From Hyphomicrobiales bacterium (GTDB taxonomy: Bacteria > Pseudomonadota > Alphaproteobacteria > Rhizobiales > Rhizobiaceae), in the NCBI GenBank assembly GCA_900471605.1, contig UCEY01000045.1, positions 108,761 through 172,760 of the forward strand: 64,000 bases of DNA, written 5' to 3'. The notes under the pieces are model-generated. The model ran no database searches and had not been told where the DNA came from. It saw only the letters and a program-made list of their open reading frames with translations. The position numbers and the translations under genes were made by a program. Positions 18,353 through 27,687 of this stretch are shown piece after piece (positions within the stretch are counted from its first letter, which is position 1; each line of letters starts with the position of its first letter).

Positions 18353-19015
18353 ATGAACCCGGCCCCATCGTCGCCCGTGAAGATCGCCCGGCGCGGGCTG
18401 ATGCTGGTTCTGTCCTCGCCCTCAGGCGCCGGCAAGTCGACCATCGCCCGCAATCTCCTGGACACGGACCGCAGCCTCGGAATCTCGATCAGCGTCACCA
18501 CGCGCGCCAAGCGGCCGAGCGAGATCGCCGGCAAGCACTATCATTTCATCTCCGTGCCGCAATTCGAGAAGATGCGCGACGCCGGCGACCTGCTGGAATG
18601 GGCAGAGGTGCATGGCAATTTCTACGGCACGCCGCGCGAGCCGGTGGAACAGGCGATGAGCGAAGGCCGCGACATGCTGTTCGACATCGACTGGCAGGGC
18701 GCCCGGCAATTGCAGGAGAAGATGGCGGCGGACGTCGTCTCCATCTTCGTGCTGCCGCCGACCATGACCGAGCTGCAGTCGCGCCTGCACCGCCGCGCCG
18801 AGGACTCGGAAGAGGTGATCCGCACCCGCCTTCTCAACTCCCGCGCCGAGATCGAGCACTGGCGCGAATACGACTACGTCATCGTCAACGACGATCTAGA
18901 CGAGGCCTTCGGCCACGTGAGCTGCATCGTCAATGCCGAACGCATCCGCCGCGACCGCCGCCATGGCCTGTTCGATTTCGTCAGCGAACTTTTGACGGAA
19001 GAGCCGAAGCTTTAG
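18353..19015 (+). CDS. gmk: Guanylate kinase
   Basis: Gmk phosphorylates GMP to GDP. The 220-residue protein has the P-loop SSPSGAGKSTIARN, the GMP-binding region SVTTRAKRPSEIAGKHYHF and the DIDWQGARQL segment. It is last in the mltG-yicC-gmk run. A GC-rich inverted repeat CGAACGGC/GCCGTTCG (19040-19067) lies 24 bp past the stop and could terminate transcription, although it has no T tract. Confidence 0.97.
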   Translation: MNPAPSSPVKIARRGLMLVLSSPSGAGKSTIARNLLDTDRSLGISISVTTRAKRPSEIAGKHYHFISVPQFEKMRDAGDLLEWAEVHGNFYGTPREPVEQAMSEGRDMLFDIDWQGARQLQEKMAADVVSIFVLPPTMTELQSRLHRRAEDSEEVIRTRLLNSRAEIEHWREYDYVIVNDDLDEAFGHVSCIVNAERIRRDRRHGLFDFVSELLTEEPKL

Positions 19016-19346
19016 GCGGCAGCGGGGCGGTTCGCTCGCCGAACGGCAAGGCGTCACCCGCCGTTCGCGGTCCTTCATCATCGGCATAAAAGAGACTTGT
19101 CGCGCGCCGTCGTCTGGTGTAACTGGCGAATATCGCGAAAAGCGACCGCTTCCCTTGATCCGCTCAGTGGCGGAGTAAACAGGTGGACGAATTGGCGTCC
19201 AGGCGGTCAAGCACACCCCATCCATGTCATTTGAGCGTGGATCGGCCAGCGTTTTCCAGAACCACACACGCCTGACACGCGTCGGGCCTAACCGCAAGCC
19301 ACTGGCGCCTGGCGGCGTTGCATGCTTGCGTCGAATGGAACGCACC
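19016..19346. other. Intergenic stretch between gmk and the MFS pump
   Basis: This holds an 8-bp inverted repeat CGAACGGC/GCCGTTCG (19040-19067) that may terminate gmk. The rest shows no recognised gene. The promoter of the MFS gene should lie here but no convincing boxes were found. Confidence 0.4.
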
Positions 19347-20540
19347 ATGAACAGATCTCTTGTCGTCATTTTCACTGCCATTGTCCTCGATGCCGTCGGC
19401 ATCGGTCTCATCTTTCCGATCCTGCCAGCGCTGCTCCGGGACGTCACCCATGCCGAGGACGTGGCGCCCTATATCGGCACGATGACCGCTCTTTATGCGG
19501 TCATGCAATTCATCTTCGCACCGGTGCTCGGCGCCCTCAGCGACCGGCTGGGCCGCCGGCCGGTTCTGCTGATCTCGCTGGGCGGAGCGGCCATCAACTA
19601 CGTGTTCCTGGCGTCCGCGACCAGTCTCTGGATGCTGCTGATCGGCCGCGCCATCGCGGGCCTCACCAGCGCCAACGTCTCCGTGGCGACCGCTTACATC
19701 ACCGACATTTCTCCCGAGGACAAACGCGCCCGCCGTTTCGGCCTGTTCAACGCCATGTTCGGCCTGGGCTTCATCATCGGCCCCGTCCTCGGCGGCGTGC
19801 TTGGCGATTACTGGCTGCGGCTCCCCTTCATTGCCGCGGCTTCTCTGAATGCCGGCAATCTCATGCTGGCTTTCTGGATGTTGCCGGAGTCGCGTGCACC
19901 CAGCCGGGAGAAGATCGACCTCAGCGCACTCAACCCGCTTCGACCGCTGCGCTGGGTATTTTCGGTGAAGAGCGTGCTGCCGGTCATCTTCATCTTTTTC
20001 ATCTTCAGCGCCACCGGCGAGGCCTACGGTACCTGCTGGGCATTGTGGGGCGGCGATGCCTTCCAGTGGAACGGGCTGTGGATCGGCCTTTCGCTCGGCA
20101 CGTTCGGTATCTGCCAGACGGTTGCGCAGGCCTTCCTGCCGGCGCCGGCCGTGAAGCTGCTCGGCGAGCGCGCCGCCATTCTGACAGGCATTGCCGGCGT
20201 ATGCATCGCGCTGACCGTCATGGCCTTCGCGACCCAAAGCTGGATGATCTTCGCGGTCATGCCGGTTTTCGCCCTCGGCGGCATCGGCGTGCCGGCGCTG
20301 CAGTCCCTGGCGACCCGGCAGGTGGACGAGAGCCGCCAGGGCCAGTTCCAGGGCGTGCTGGCGTCGGCCGTCAGCCTGGCTTCGATCGTCGGCCCGCTGG
20401 CTTTCTCGAGCATCTATTTCGTCGTGAGGGATGAATGGCCCGGCGCGATCTGGCTGTCGGTGGTTGCCGTTTATGCGGCGAGTATCCCGCTGGTTCTCGG
20501 CCTGCGGCTCGAGAAACCGGCAGCGGTCGTGACGGCGTAA
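19347..20540 (+). CDS. MFS efflux transporter, TetA-like
   Basis: The 397-residue protein has 12 hydrophobic segments. Its first part (FTAIVLDAVGIGLIFPILP), the loop DRLGRRPVLLISLGGAA between helices 2 and 3, and the RARRFGLFNAMFGLGFIIGP region closely follow class A/G-type tetracycline efflux pumps of the DHA1 family. Real substrates may differ, since many TCR/Tet-like pumps are generalists. The start is uncertain: ATG at 19347 (MNRSLVV), ATG at 19335, or further upstream. I prefer 19347 because it places the first helix at the N-terminus. No TetR-type regulator is adjacent. Confidence 0.82.
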   Translation: MNRSLVVIFTAIVLDAVGIGLIFPILPALLRDVTHAEDVAPYIGTMTALYAVMQFIFAPVLGALSDRLGRRPVLLISLGGAAINYVFLASATSLWMLLIGRAIAGLTSANVSVATAYITDISPEDKRARRFGLFNAMFGLGFIIGPVLGGVLGDYWLRLPFIAAASLNAGNLMLAFWMLPESRAPSREKIDLSALNPLRPLRWVFSVKSVLPVIFIFFIFSATGEAYGTCWALWGGDAFQWNGLWIGLSLGTFGICQTVAQAFLPAPAVKLLGERAAILTGIAGVCIALTVMAFATQSWMIFAVMPVFALGGIGVPALQSLATRQVDESRQGQFQGVLASAVSLASIVGPLAFSSIYFVVRDEWPGAIWLSVVAVYAASIPLVLGLRLEKPAAVVTA

Positions 20541-20700
20541 GGCGTCCATCGGACGTTATTCGCCTGAGGTCGCGGCTTCACCGGCAGCGCCTCGCCGACG
20601 ATGATTTGCCGCTCAGGCGCGGCAGATGCCAGGCCGCCCTTATCGGTTTGGTACGGCGAGCAGTTTGGCGATAGCCAATTGCTGAGGCACGGTACAGGGA

Positions 20701-20730
20701 AAAGCAGGCCGATCGGATGAGGCCTGCTTT
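20701..20730. terminator. Bidirectional terminator between MFS pump and small secreted protein gene
   Basis: AAAGCAGGCC and GGCCTGCTTT form a perfect 10-bp stem around a ten-base loop, with T runs at the 3' end on both strands. It separates two convergent genes. Confidence 0.8.
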
Positions 20731-20742
20731 TCGCCATATTGC

Positions 20743-21066
20743 TCAGCGGACGTAAACGGTCCGGCTTCCGTCGGCTGCGACGCCGATGTCCACGACATTG
20801 TTCAGTTCGACATCGTTCCGAATGAGCATGGCCCGCAGGCCGGGTTCCGTGCGGATTTCATGCTGTGCGGCGAGGATGTCGGCCTTGGAAGGGTTGGTCG
20901 CGGCATCCGGCATGTAAGGCTGATCGGCCTCCGGTTCGATATAGACGATGCTGGCATTGCTGTCGGGCAGGGCATGATGGATCTGCTTTGCATAGGCTCC
21001 TCCACCAGCAAGGGTTGAGAGGACAAGAGCGCCAATAACGGTGGGGGCGTTGATAAGCGAGCGCAT
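20743..21066 (-). CDS. Small secreted hypothetical protein
   Basis: A 107-residue protein with an evident signal peptide: a basic start, a hydrophobic core (TVIGALVLSTLAGGG) and cleavage likely after AYA. The mature part of about 80 residues is acidic, has no cysteines and contains LAAQHEIRTEPGLRAMLI and a VYIEPEADQPYMP segment. I do not recognise the family. The ATG at 21066 is preceded by AAGGAGAT at ideal spacing, so the gene is probably real. It stands alone, convergent with the MFS pump and followed by the shared terminator. Confidence 0.7.
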   Translation of the reverse strand: MRSLINAPTVIGALVLSTLAGGGAYAKQIHHALPDSNASIVYIEPEADQPYMPDAATNPSKADILAAQHEIRTEPGLRAMLIRNDVELNNVVDIGVAADGSRTVYVR

Positions 21067-21315
21067 CACATATCTCCTTCTGAGATTGCAAACGAGCTTC
21101 CGGGCGGCTGTCTATACTGTCGCGTCACGGTATTCACCGCCGGCAATACCAGCCTGCGGATCAATTTAACTCCATTTGGCGCGGTGTCAGCTTAAACTAA
21201 TATAATGTTCCGGCCGCCGGCTTTGCCTTAGTTGCCGTAATTGCCTTATTTTGGTCGCGAGATCGTTGCGGACAAGCGGTTCGGGGAGGCAGGGCTTCGA
21301 GCCTTGTTTACGGCC

Positions 21316-22149
21316 TCAGAGGCAGTTCGCCAACCGCACGAACTCTTCCACCGACAACGTCTCCGCCCGCCTCGCCGGGTCGATGCCCGCTTTCATCAGC
21401 AGCGCCTCGCCGCCGAGCGATTTCACGCTCTGGCGCAGCATCTTGCGGCGCTGGCCGAAGGCGGCGTGGGTGACGCGCTCCAGCTTGGTGACGTCGCAGG
21501 GCAGGGGATTTTGGCGCGGCGTCAGGTGCACGACCGTCGAGGTTACTTTCGGCGGCGGCGTGAAGGCCTGCGGCGGCACGTCGAAGACCATGTGCGCGGT
21601 GGTGCGCCAGCCGGCGAGCACGCCGAGGCGGCCGTAGTGGTCGTCATCCTCGTCGGCGACGATCCGCTGTCCCACTTCCTTCTGGAACATCAGCGTCAGG
21701 CTTTCCCAGAAGGGCGGCCATCGGTCGGGCGCGGGCAGCAGCCAGTTGATGAGCAGCTGGGTGCCGACATTGTAGGGCAGGTTGGCGATGATCTTCACCG
21801 GGCCTTCAGGCGCCAGGGCCGCGAAATCCGTCTTCAGCGCATCGCCCTCGATCACTTCCAGCCGGCCGGGGTAATGGTCGCCGATCTCGGCGAGGGCGGG
21901 AAGGCAGCGGCTGTCCCTTTCGACAGCGATCACCTTTTTTGCGCCGAGCGACAGGATGGCGCGGGTGAGGCCGCCCGGCCCCGGGCCGACCTCGAAAACC
22001 GTCGCATCCTGAAGCGGTCCGGCGCTGCGGGCGATCTTCTGGGTGAGGTTGAGGTCGAGCAGGAAGTTCTGACCGAGCGCCTTTTTGGCATCGAGCCCGT
22101 GACGCTGGATCACGTCACGCAGCGGCGGCAGGCCGTCCAGAGTGGCCAT
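21316..22149 (-). CDS. rsmA: 16S rRNA dimethyladenosine transferase (KsgA)
   Basis: RsmA/KsgA dimethylates two adjacent adenosines near the 3' end of 16S rRNA. The 277-residue protein has the SAM-binding motif EVGPGPGGLTRAIL and the catalytic motif NLPYNVG. The C-terminal domain ends FVRLANCL. The ATG overlaps the pdxA stop by one base, so the two are translationally coupled. pdxA-ksgA adjacency is conserved in many proteobacteria. Confidence 0.97.
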   Translation of the reverse strand: MATLDGLPPLRDVIQRHGLDAKKALGQNFLLDLNLTQKIARSAGPLQDATVFEVGPGPGGLTRAILSLGAKKVIAVERDSRCLPALAEIGDHYPGRLEVIEGDALKTDFAALAPEGPVKIIANLPYNVGTQLLINWLLPAPDRWPPFWESLTLMFQKEVGQRIVADEDDDHYGRLGVLAGWRTTAHMVFDVPPQAFTPPPKVTSTVVHLTPRQNPLPCDVTKLERVTHAAFGQRRKMLRQSVKSLGGEALLMKAGIDPARRAETLSVEEFVRLANCL

Positions 22150-23165
22150 CAGGCGGCTTTCGATTTCGATGCGAGACTGCCGGCGAGCTTGATCGCCTCG
22201 ACGAGGCTGGTCTCGCGGGCGACGCCCTGGCCGGCAATGCCGAACGCCGTGCCGTGATCCGGCGAGGTGCGGATGAAGGGCAGGCCGAGCGTCACGTTGA
22301 CGGAGGTGTCGAACCCGAGCGCCTTGGCGGGGATCAGCGCCTGGTCGTGATACATGCAGATCGCCACGTCGTAACGGGCGCGCGCCTCGTCGTGGAACAT
22401 CGTGTCGGCCGGCAGCGGCCCGAAGACGTGCAGCCCCTCGGCGCGCAGCTTGAAGATCGCCGGATGGATGACGTCCTGGTCCTCGCGGCCGATCGCGCCG
22501 TCCTCGCCCGCATGCGGGTTTAGGCCGGCGACGGCGAGCCGCGGCTTGTCGATGCCGAAGCGGGTTTTCAGGTCGTGATGGGCGATGCGGCAGGTCTCGG
22601 CGATCAGCTCCGCATTGAGGGCCGCCGGGACGTGGGAGATCGGGATATGGATGGTGACCGGGATGGCCCGCAGCTTTGGCCCGGCCAGCATCATCACCGG
22701 CAGGATCTTCTTGCCGGTGGCGCGCTCGGCGAGGTCGGCGAGGAATTCGGTGTGGCCGGGAAAACCGAAGCCGGCCTGGTAGAGAATCGACTTGGCGATC
22801 GGATTGGTGACCGTGCCGGCGGCCTTGCCTTCCAGGGAGAGCGAAACGGCTGTCTCGATCGCCTGGATCGTCCCCCTTGCGGTCGCCACATGCGGCTCGC
22901 CGGCGGCGATTTCCGCGCCCGCGGCAATGGGAAGAACCGGCAGGGCGTCGTCGAAGACCGACATCGCGCTGTCGCTATCGGCTTCCCGGATCGGGATATC
23001 GAGACCGAGCATCACGGCGCGGGCCTTCAGCACCGCAGGATCGCCGAGAAAGAGGAAGGGCGGCAGGTCGTATGTCCGGCGCGCGGCCCAGGCAACCAGC
23101 GTGATATCGGGGCCGATGCCGGCAGGATCGCCCTGGGTCAACGCAAGCGGACGGTCGAGAGGCAT
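22149..23165 (-). CDS. pdxA: 4-hydroxythreonine-4-phosphate dehydrogenase
   Basis: PdxA oxidises 4-phosphohydroxy-threonine in vitamin B6 synthesis. The 338-residue protein starts with ALTQGDPAGIGPDITLVAW and has the metal-site histidines in PGHTEFLAD, MYHDQALIP and the SPDHGTAFGIAG region. It lies between the SurA-like chaperone gene and rsmA, on the same strand, in the envelope-biogenesis cluster. Confidence 0.96.
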   Translation of the reverse strand: MPLDRPLALTQGDPAGIGPDITLVAWAARRTYDLPPFLFLGDPAVLKARAVMLGLDIPIREADSDSAMSVFDDALPVLPIAAGAEIAAGEPHVATARGTIQAIETAVSLSLEGKAAGTVTNPIAKSILYQAGFGFPGHTEFLADLAERATGKKILPVMMLAGPKLRAIPVTIHIPISHVPAALNAELIAETCRIAHHDLKTRFGIDKPRLAVAGLNPHAGEDGAIGREDQDVIHPAIFKLRAEGLHVFGPLPADTMFHDEARARYDVAICMYHDQALIPAKALGFDTSVNVTLGLPFIRTSPDHGTAFGIAGQGVARETSLVEAIKLAGSLASKSKAA

Positions 23166-23196
23166 TGCGGCTCCGAAAATGACGTGAACGTCGAGG

Positions 23197-24141
23197 TCAG
23201 CGATACTCGATCTGCGCCTTGCTGCGCAGGTCGTCGAGATATTTCTTGTCGTTGGGGTCCGGAGCGCCCTTCTTTTCCTTGCCGAGATCCTCGGCGCGGA
23301 ACACGACTTCCGCCGCGAGATCGTCGGATACCTGGCGCTGCTTGCAGATGGCGAGGAATTCGACGCCGCGTTCGGTGACGCGGGTAGCCGTCGTACCGCC
23401 GTCGGGCGTCTTCTCGATCAGCGGCTTCCAGTCGGCCGGCAGTTCGGGGGCAAGGACGCGGCCGAGGTCGCGGATCGACACGTCCAGCATGGTCGCGGCG
23501 AAATCCTTCGACTGCTCGCAGCCCGGGAATTTGGAACGCGAGGCGTTCGCTTCCTTCTGGCGCTTGGCGAGAATGGCGTTGCGCTTGGCCGGCGGCACGA
23601 CGAAGATCACCTGCTGCAGGAAATATTCGGTGGTGACCGGCTTTTCCTTGTTCTCCATCATGCGCTTGACGAGTTCCTGGCTCGACATGCGGCCGCGCGA
23701 ACCGCCGTAGCGGGCGTTGACCAGTCGCGGCCAGCTCATCTGCACGGCGATGTAATTCTTGAAATGCTCGACGCCGACGCCGGCTTTATCGAGAATCTGG
23801 CTCATCTGCGCCGCGGTCAGCTTGTTGCCGGCGGAAAACCGCTCGAAGGCCTTGTCGACGTCCTCGGTGCTGACCGACATCTTCACGCGGGCGATTTCCT
23901 GGCGCTTCAGCGTTTCGTCCACCAGCGCCTCGCGGGCCGTTTTTGCATCGGCCTTCTGGCGCTGCAGCCGCAGGAAGGCGACTCGCTTTGCGACATCGGT
24001 GCTGGTGATCGCCGTCCGGTTGACCACGGCCGCAACTTCGCTTGCGGCCTGCGCTTGCTGGACGGCGGGCTGGATGACGACCGAGGCGGCCAAGACGGCC
24101 GCAGCCAGCACCAGCTTGCGCGTTGCGGTCACTACGAACAT
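23197..24141 (-). CDS. surA: SurA-like periplasmic chaperone / peptidyl-prolyl isomerase
   Basis: The protein has a signal peptide (RKLVLAAAVLAASVVIQPAV, cleaved near AQAAS) and a SurA N-terminal chaperone domain with the typical AAVVNRTAITSTDVAKR start. One parvulin-like region follows (TEYFLQQVIFVVPP onward), but it is shorter and more divergent than the two parvulin domains of E. coli SurA. The ATG at 24141 has AAGGAA nine bases upstream. Gene order lptD-surA-pdxA-ksgA is the same as in E. coli and points to a role in delivering LptD and other outer-membrane proteins. Confidence 0.85.
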   Translation of the reverse strand: MFVVTATRKLVLAAAVLAASVVIQPAVQQAQAASEVAAVVNRTAITSTDVAKRVAFLRLQRQKADAKTAREALVDETLKRQEIARVKMSVSTEDVDKAFERFSAGNKLTAAQMSQILDKAGVGVEHFKNYIAVQMSWPRLVNARYGGSRGRMSSQELVKRMMENKEKPVTTEYFLQQVIFVVPPAKRNAILAKRQKEANASRSKFPGCEQSKDFAATMLDVSIRDLGRVLAPELPADWKPLIEKTPDGGTTATRVTERGVEFLAICKQRQVSDDLAAEVVFRAEDLGKEKKGAPDPNDKKYLDDLRSKAQIEYR

Positions 24142-24268
24142 GATACCAATTCCTTTTCCCGCCCCGGTGGGCACCTCAGCCCGACCGGCCTCGCCTTCCA
24201 TACTCTATCTGCGACCGCTTGCACAATTCTTACGGCGAAACGATGACGGCCCTTCGTTCGGACAGCCG

Positions 24269-26599
24269 CTACTTATAGCGGTAGTCCTGATCGAAACCTT
24301 CGGTCGAGCCGACGCTGATGTCGCCAAGCGTGCGGAAGCTCAGGCGTGCGCTGACGGTCCAGTCGTTGGCGGCCGTGTCCGACGGCTTGTCCGTATAGGC
24401 AACCGTGAAGATCGTGCATTCGTCCGCGTAGCTGATGCCGATGCCGCGCCGGACCAGTTCCTTGTCCGCGAGGTCCCAGGTAGCCGTGCCGGCAAGCGCC
24501 CAGTTTTCGTTGATCCGGAAGCTCATCGTATTCTTCAGCACTTCCCTCGACTCGTCCGAACCGTATTCCGGCTGCGGATCGACCTGGGTATAGACCAACG
24601 TGCCGCTCAGGCGCGGCGTGGTATAGCCGAACGAGGCGTCGGTGCGCTTCACCGCGAACGTCTTCTCGTCGAAGCGGGTACTTGCCCCGACTGTGAAGCC
24701 CTGCGGCAGGTCGATGGCCGCCATCGCGACATAGTCGGACCGGCGCGTCTCGAGGCCGGAATTGGCGCCCGCCTGAACCAGGTCCTGGGTCGCGAACGAG
24801 TTCTGACCTGCAATGTGATAGGACTGGCCGACGATGCTGCGCACGCCGATGCCGTTCGCGAATGTGCCGGTATAACGGATGCCGACATTGGCGCGCGTGC
24901 CGCCTTCGACACGGTCGAAGCCCGAGAACTTGTCGCGCTCGAACAGGCTGGTGGCGTCGAAGACGAAGCTCTGCGCATCCTCGTTCGGCAATCCGCCGGC
25001 CATCTGCTCGTCGGGGCGCGCGAAGATCTGCGCGATCGGCTCGATGACATGGCTGCTGTTTTCGGTGGTCAGCAGGATCGGGTAACGGGCTTCGAGACCG
25101 GCGGTGAGCATATAGCGGCCATTGGCGCCTTCCGGCTCCATGTCGCCGAGATAGGCTCCCGGCGTGCCGGAACCCGTATGGCGGATGCCGTCGCCGCGGG
25201 CGGCAAGGATCGGCGTCAGCAGCAGGCCGTCGAGCGTGTTGAAGGTGCGCTTCCACTCCGCCTCGGCGGTGAAGCGGCTGTAGCTGCCTTCAAGACCCGG
25301 GAACCGGTTGGTCGTGCCTTCCGTGTACCAGTCGTCTTCGCGGCGGGACAGGTTGGTGATGTTGGAAGTGATCGAAAGCTCGCCGCCGAGGATCGGCTGC
25401 GGCGCGTAATAGCTGTAGTCGAGCGAGGGATAGGCGATCGCCTGCTTCTGCTCGGCCGTGTTGAAGACGGTGTCGTCCTGGATGTTGAAATAGTAGCCAT
25501 GCAGGTCGAAGTAGTTCCGCGTTCCTATACCGGTCAGGTAGACATCGTTGGTAAACGTGTCGTCGCCGACGCCGGTGAGCTTGTAGGTCCGCGAGAAGTT
25601 GTTGTCGCTCTGCGCCATGACGTTCCAGCCGAACGTCCAGCGCGGGTTGATCTGGAACTCGCCCTTCGAGGCGGCCATGAAGCGGTTGTCGGCGGCGCGG
25701 TCGGCGGTGTTCGGGTCGAAGGCCGCCGGATCGTTCTGGTGGATGCCCGCGAAGCGGAACGTGTGCTCGCCGGCTTCGAACTTGTTGCGAATTTCGCCCT
25801 GAATCAGCAGGCCCTGATTGGAATAGTAGGTCGGGCTGAGCGTCGCATCCATGCTCGGCGAGAATACGTGATAGTAGGGCACCGTCACGCCGAAGCCGAG
25901 ATTGTCGCTCGCGCTGAACTGCGGGAAGAGAAGGCCCGACTTGCGCTCGACCGTTTCGTCCGGCACCTCGATCGCAAAGGGCAGCCGGCCGATCGGCAGG
26001 CCGAACAGTTCGAACTGGGCGTTTTCCAGACGAATGGTATGGGTCTGGCCGTTACGGACCACGCGCTCCGCCTTGACCTGCCAGAGCGGCGCCTTGCCGG
26101 GCGTCTGGGCGCAGGGAAGACAGGCGGTATAGACCGAGTTGTTGAGCACCATCAGGTCGCCGGGCTGACGCTCGGCGCTCTCGGCGGCAAGGCGGGTATT
26201 GTCGGTGGTCTCGACGCGAAGGGCGTTCATGAAGCCTTCGCCGAAATCATCGGTAATGTCGAGCTGGTCCGCATAGACGCGGGTGCCGCCCGGCTCGATC
26301 AGCTCGATATTGCCGGTCGCCATGACGCGGCCGCTCTTCTGATCGTACTGAACGCGCTGCGCCACCATCTTGTAGCGGTTGTAATACAGCTGCACGCCGC
26401 CGCTGGCGGTGACCAGCTTGGCGTCCTGATTATAGACGAGCTCGTTGGCGCGCAGCAGAAGCTTGGCGCCATCCGCTGCCTGAGGCACCAGACCCTGCGC
26501 CTGCACAACCGTTGCGGATACGCCGAATACGCATACAGACACACCTGTCAGCAGGGCGGCGGCGAGCCGTCTTATATGTTTGCGGTCACTTACCGCCAC
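24269..26599 (-). CDS. lptD: LPS-assembly protein LptD
   Basis: LptD is the outer-membrane beta-barrel that inserts lipopolysaccharide into the outer leaflet. The 776-residue protein has a signal peptide ending near VQAQG, a jellyroll domain (ELVYNQDAKLVTASGGVQLY, then NIELIEPGGTRVYAD) and a large C-terminal barrel ending in aromatic-alternating strands. The start overlaps the lptG stop by one base. Its partners LptF and LptG are encoded immediately upstream, so inner-membrane extraction and outer-membrane insertion steps share one operon. Confidence 0.95.
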   Translation of the reverse strand: MAVSDRKHIRRLAAALLTGVSVCVFGVSATVVQAQGLVPQAADGAKLLLRANELVYNQDAKLVTASGGVQLYYNRYKMVAQRVQYDQKSGRVMATGNIELIEPGGTRVYADQLDITDDFGEGFMNALRVETTDNTRLAAESAERQPGDLMVLNNSVYTACLPCAQTPGKAPLWQVKAERVVRNGQTHTIRLENAQFELFGLPIGRLPFAIEVPDETVERKSGLLFPQFSASDNLGFGVTVPYYHVFSPSMDATLSPTYYSNQGLLIQGEIRNKFEAGEHTFRFAGIHQNDPAAFDPNTADRAADNRFMAASKGEFQINPRWTFGWNVMAQSDNNFSRTYKLTGVGDDTFTNDVYLTGIGTRNYFDLHGYYFNIQDDTVFNTAEQKQAIAYPSLDYSYYAPQPILGGELSITSNITNLSRREDDWYTEGTTNRFPGLEGSYSRFTAEAEWKRTFNTLDGLLLTPILAARGDGIRHTGSGTPGAYLGDMEPEGANGRYMLTAGLEARYPILLTTENSSHVIEPIAQIFARPDEQMAGGLPNEDAQSFVFDATSLFERDKFSGFDRVEGGTRANVGIRYTGTFANGIGVRSIVGQSYHIAGQNSFATQDLVQAGANSGLETRRSDYVAMAAIDLPQGFTVGASTRFDEKTFAVKRTDASFGYTTPRLSGTLVYTQVDPQPEYGSDESREVLKNTMSFRINENWALAGTATWDLADKELVRRGIGISYADECTIFTVAYTDKPSDTAANDWTVSARLSFRTLGDISVGSTEGFDQDYRYK

Positions 26600-27687
26600 T
26601 AGCCATCCTCCTGATGAAGCAGAATCGTCGTCCCCAGCGCCGTCGCGACGATCACTGGAATCCAGACCGCCACGAAAGGAGGAATTGCCCCACTGCTCCC
26701 GAATGCTTTGACAAGCACTGTCACGACATAAAGCACGAAGCCAGAAACTATTCCACCCAGAATCACGGAGCGGGACTGGGCGAACCGACTGAATTTTAAT
26801 GAGACTGTTGCAGCAATGAGAGTCATTGCCACGAGCAGGATCGGCAGCGAGAGCATCGAATGGTACTGCGTCTCGAGCGCCTTTGTGGGAATGCCGAAAG
26901 ATTTGCTGACCTCGATTTTTCTGGAAAGATCAAAAAACGCAACAGTATCAGGCTGCGCCAGGCTCTCTTGAATGTATTCCTGCTTCAAGTTGGTGCGAAC
27001 CTGTGCTGTCGCGCGACGCACAGGAATTTCGCCCGGCCGATTTTCCAAAACCTCGTTAAGAAGCCAGTAACCATCTTCCAACTTTGCGGTCCTGGCGTCC
27101 TGCCGCAGGATGACGCGGCCGTCCTTGTCGAACTGGAAAACCACCACGTCGACGAGCAGGGTTCCCTTTTCCTGATAGCTCTTGGCGCCGATGATCGTGT
27201 CGTCGTTGCCGCTGATCTGGCGGATCCAGGGAACGAAGGTGGAGGCGCGGGAACGGTTGCTCGCCTCGCGCCAGCTCGCCTCCATGGAGGCCGATTCGCG
27301 CTGGCCCCAGGCGGCGAGCGGATTGACCACGAGCAGGGTGGCAAGCCCGATCAGAAACGCGCCGATGACGAAGGGCGAGACGAACTGCCAGACGGAAATG
27401 CCCGCGGCACGGGTGACCACCAGTTCGTAGCGGCGGTTGAGCGCGATCAGCACCGTCATGCCGATGAAGAGGCTGAGCGTCGGGATGATCTGCTGCAGGA
27501 TGAGCGGAACGCGCATCGCCGTCATCAGCAGCCCGGCCGAGACCGTGTAGCCGGTGAAGCCCGACATGCGGCGGCTGGTCTCGCTGAAGTCGGCTAGGAA
27601 GATGATGGCGCCGACCCCGAGCAGGAACCAGAGCGCGGTGATGATATAGCGGCGGAAGAAATACCGGCCGAGCGTCGTGAAGATCAT
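26599..27687 (-). CDS. lptG: LPS export ABC transporter permease LptG
   Basis: One of two permease subunits of the LptB2FG transporter that pulls LPS from the inner membrane. The 362-residue protein begins MIFTTLGRYFFRRYIITALW, has three hydrophobic segments in the N-terminal half, a periplasmic beta-jellyroll domain in the middle and three segments at the C-terminus, as in the YjgP/YjgQ family. It overlaps lptF by 4 bp. Confidence 0.95.
   Translation of the reverse strand: MIFTTLGRYFFRRYIITALWFLLGVGAIIFLADFSETSRRMSGFTGYTVSAGLLMTAMRVPLILQQIIPTLSLFIGMTVLIALNRRYELVVTRAAGISVWQFVSPFVIGAFLIGLATLLVVNPLAAWGQRESASMEASWREASNRSRASTFVPWIRQISGNDDTIIGAKSYQEKGTLLVDVVVFQFDKDGRVILRQDARTAKLEDGYWLLNEVLENRPGEIPVRRATAQVRTNLKQEYIQESLAQPDTVAFFDLSRKIEVSKSFGIPTKALETQYHSMLSLPILLVAMTLIAATVSLKFSRFAQSRSVILGGIVSGFVLYVVTVLVKAFGSSGAIPPFVAVWIPVIVATALGTTILLHQEDG

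Noticed and set aside
23759..26602. 947-codon open frame on the plus strand across surA and lptD
   Set aside because: Antisense shadow of lptD and surA with no family resemblance. Long antisense frames are expected in GC-rich genes.
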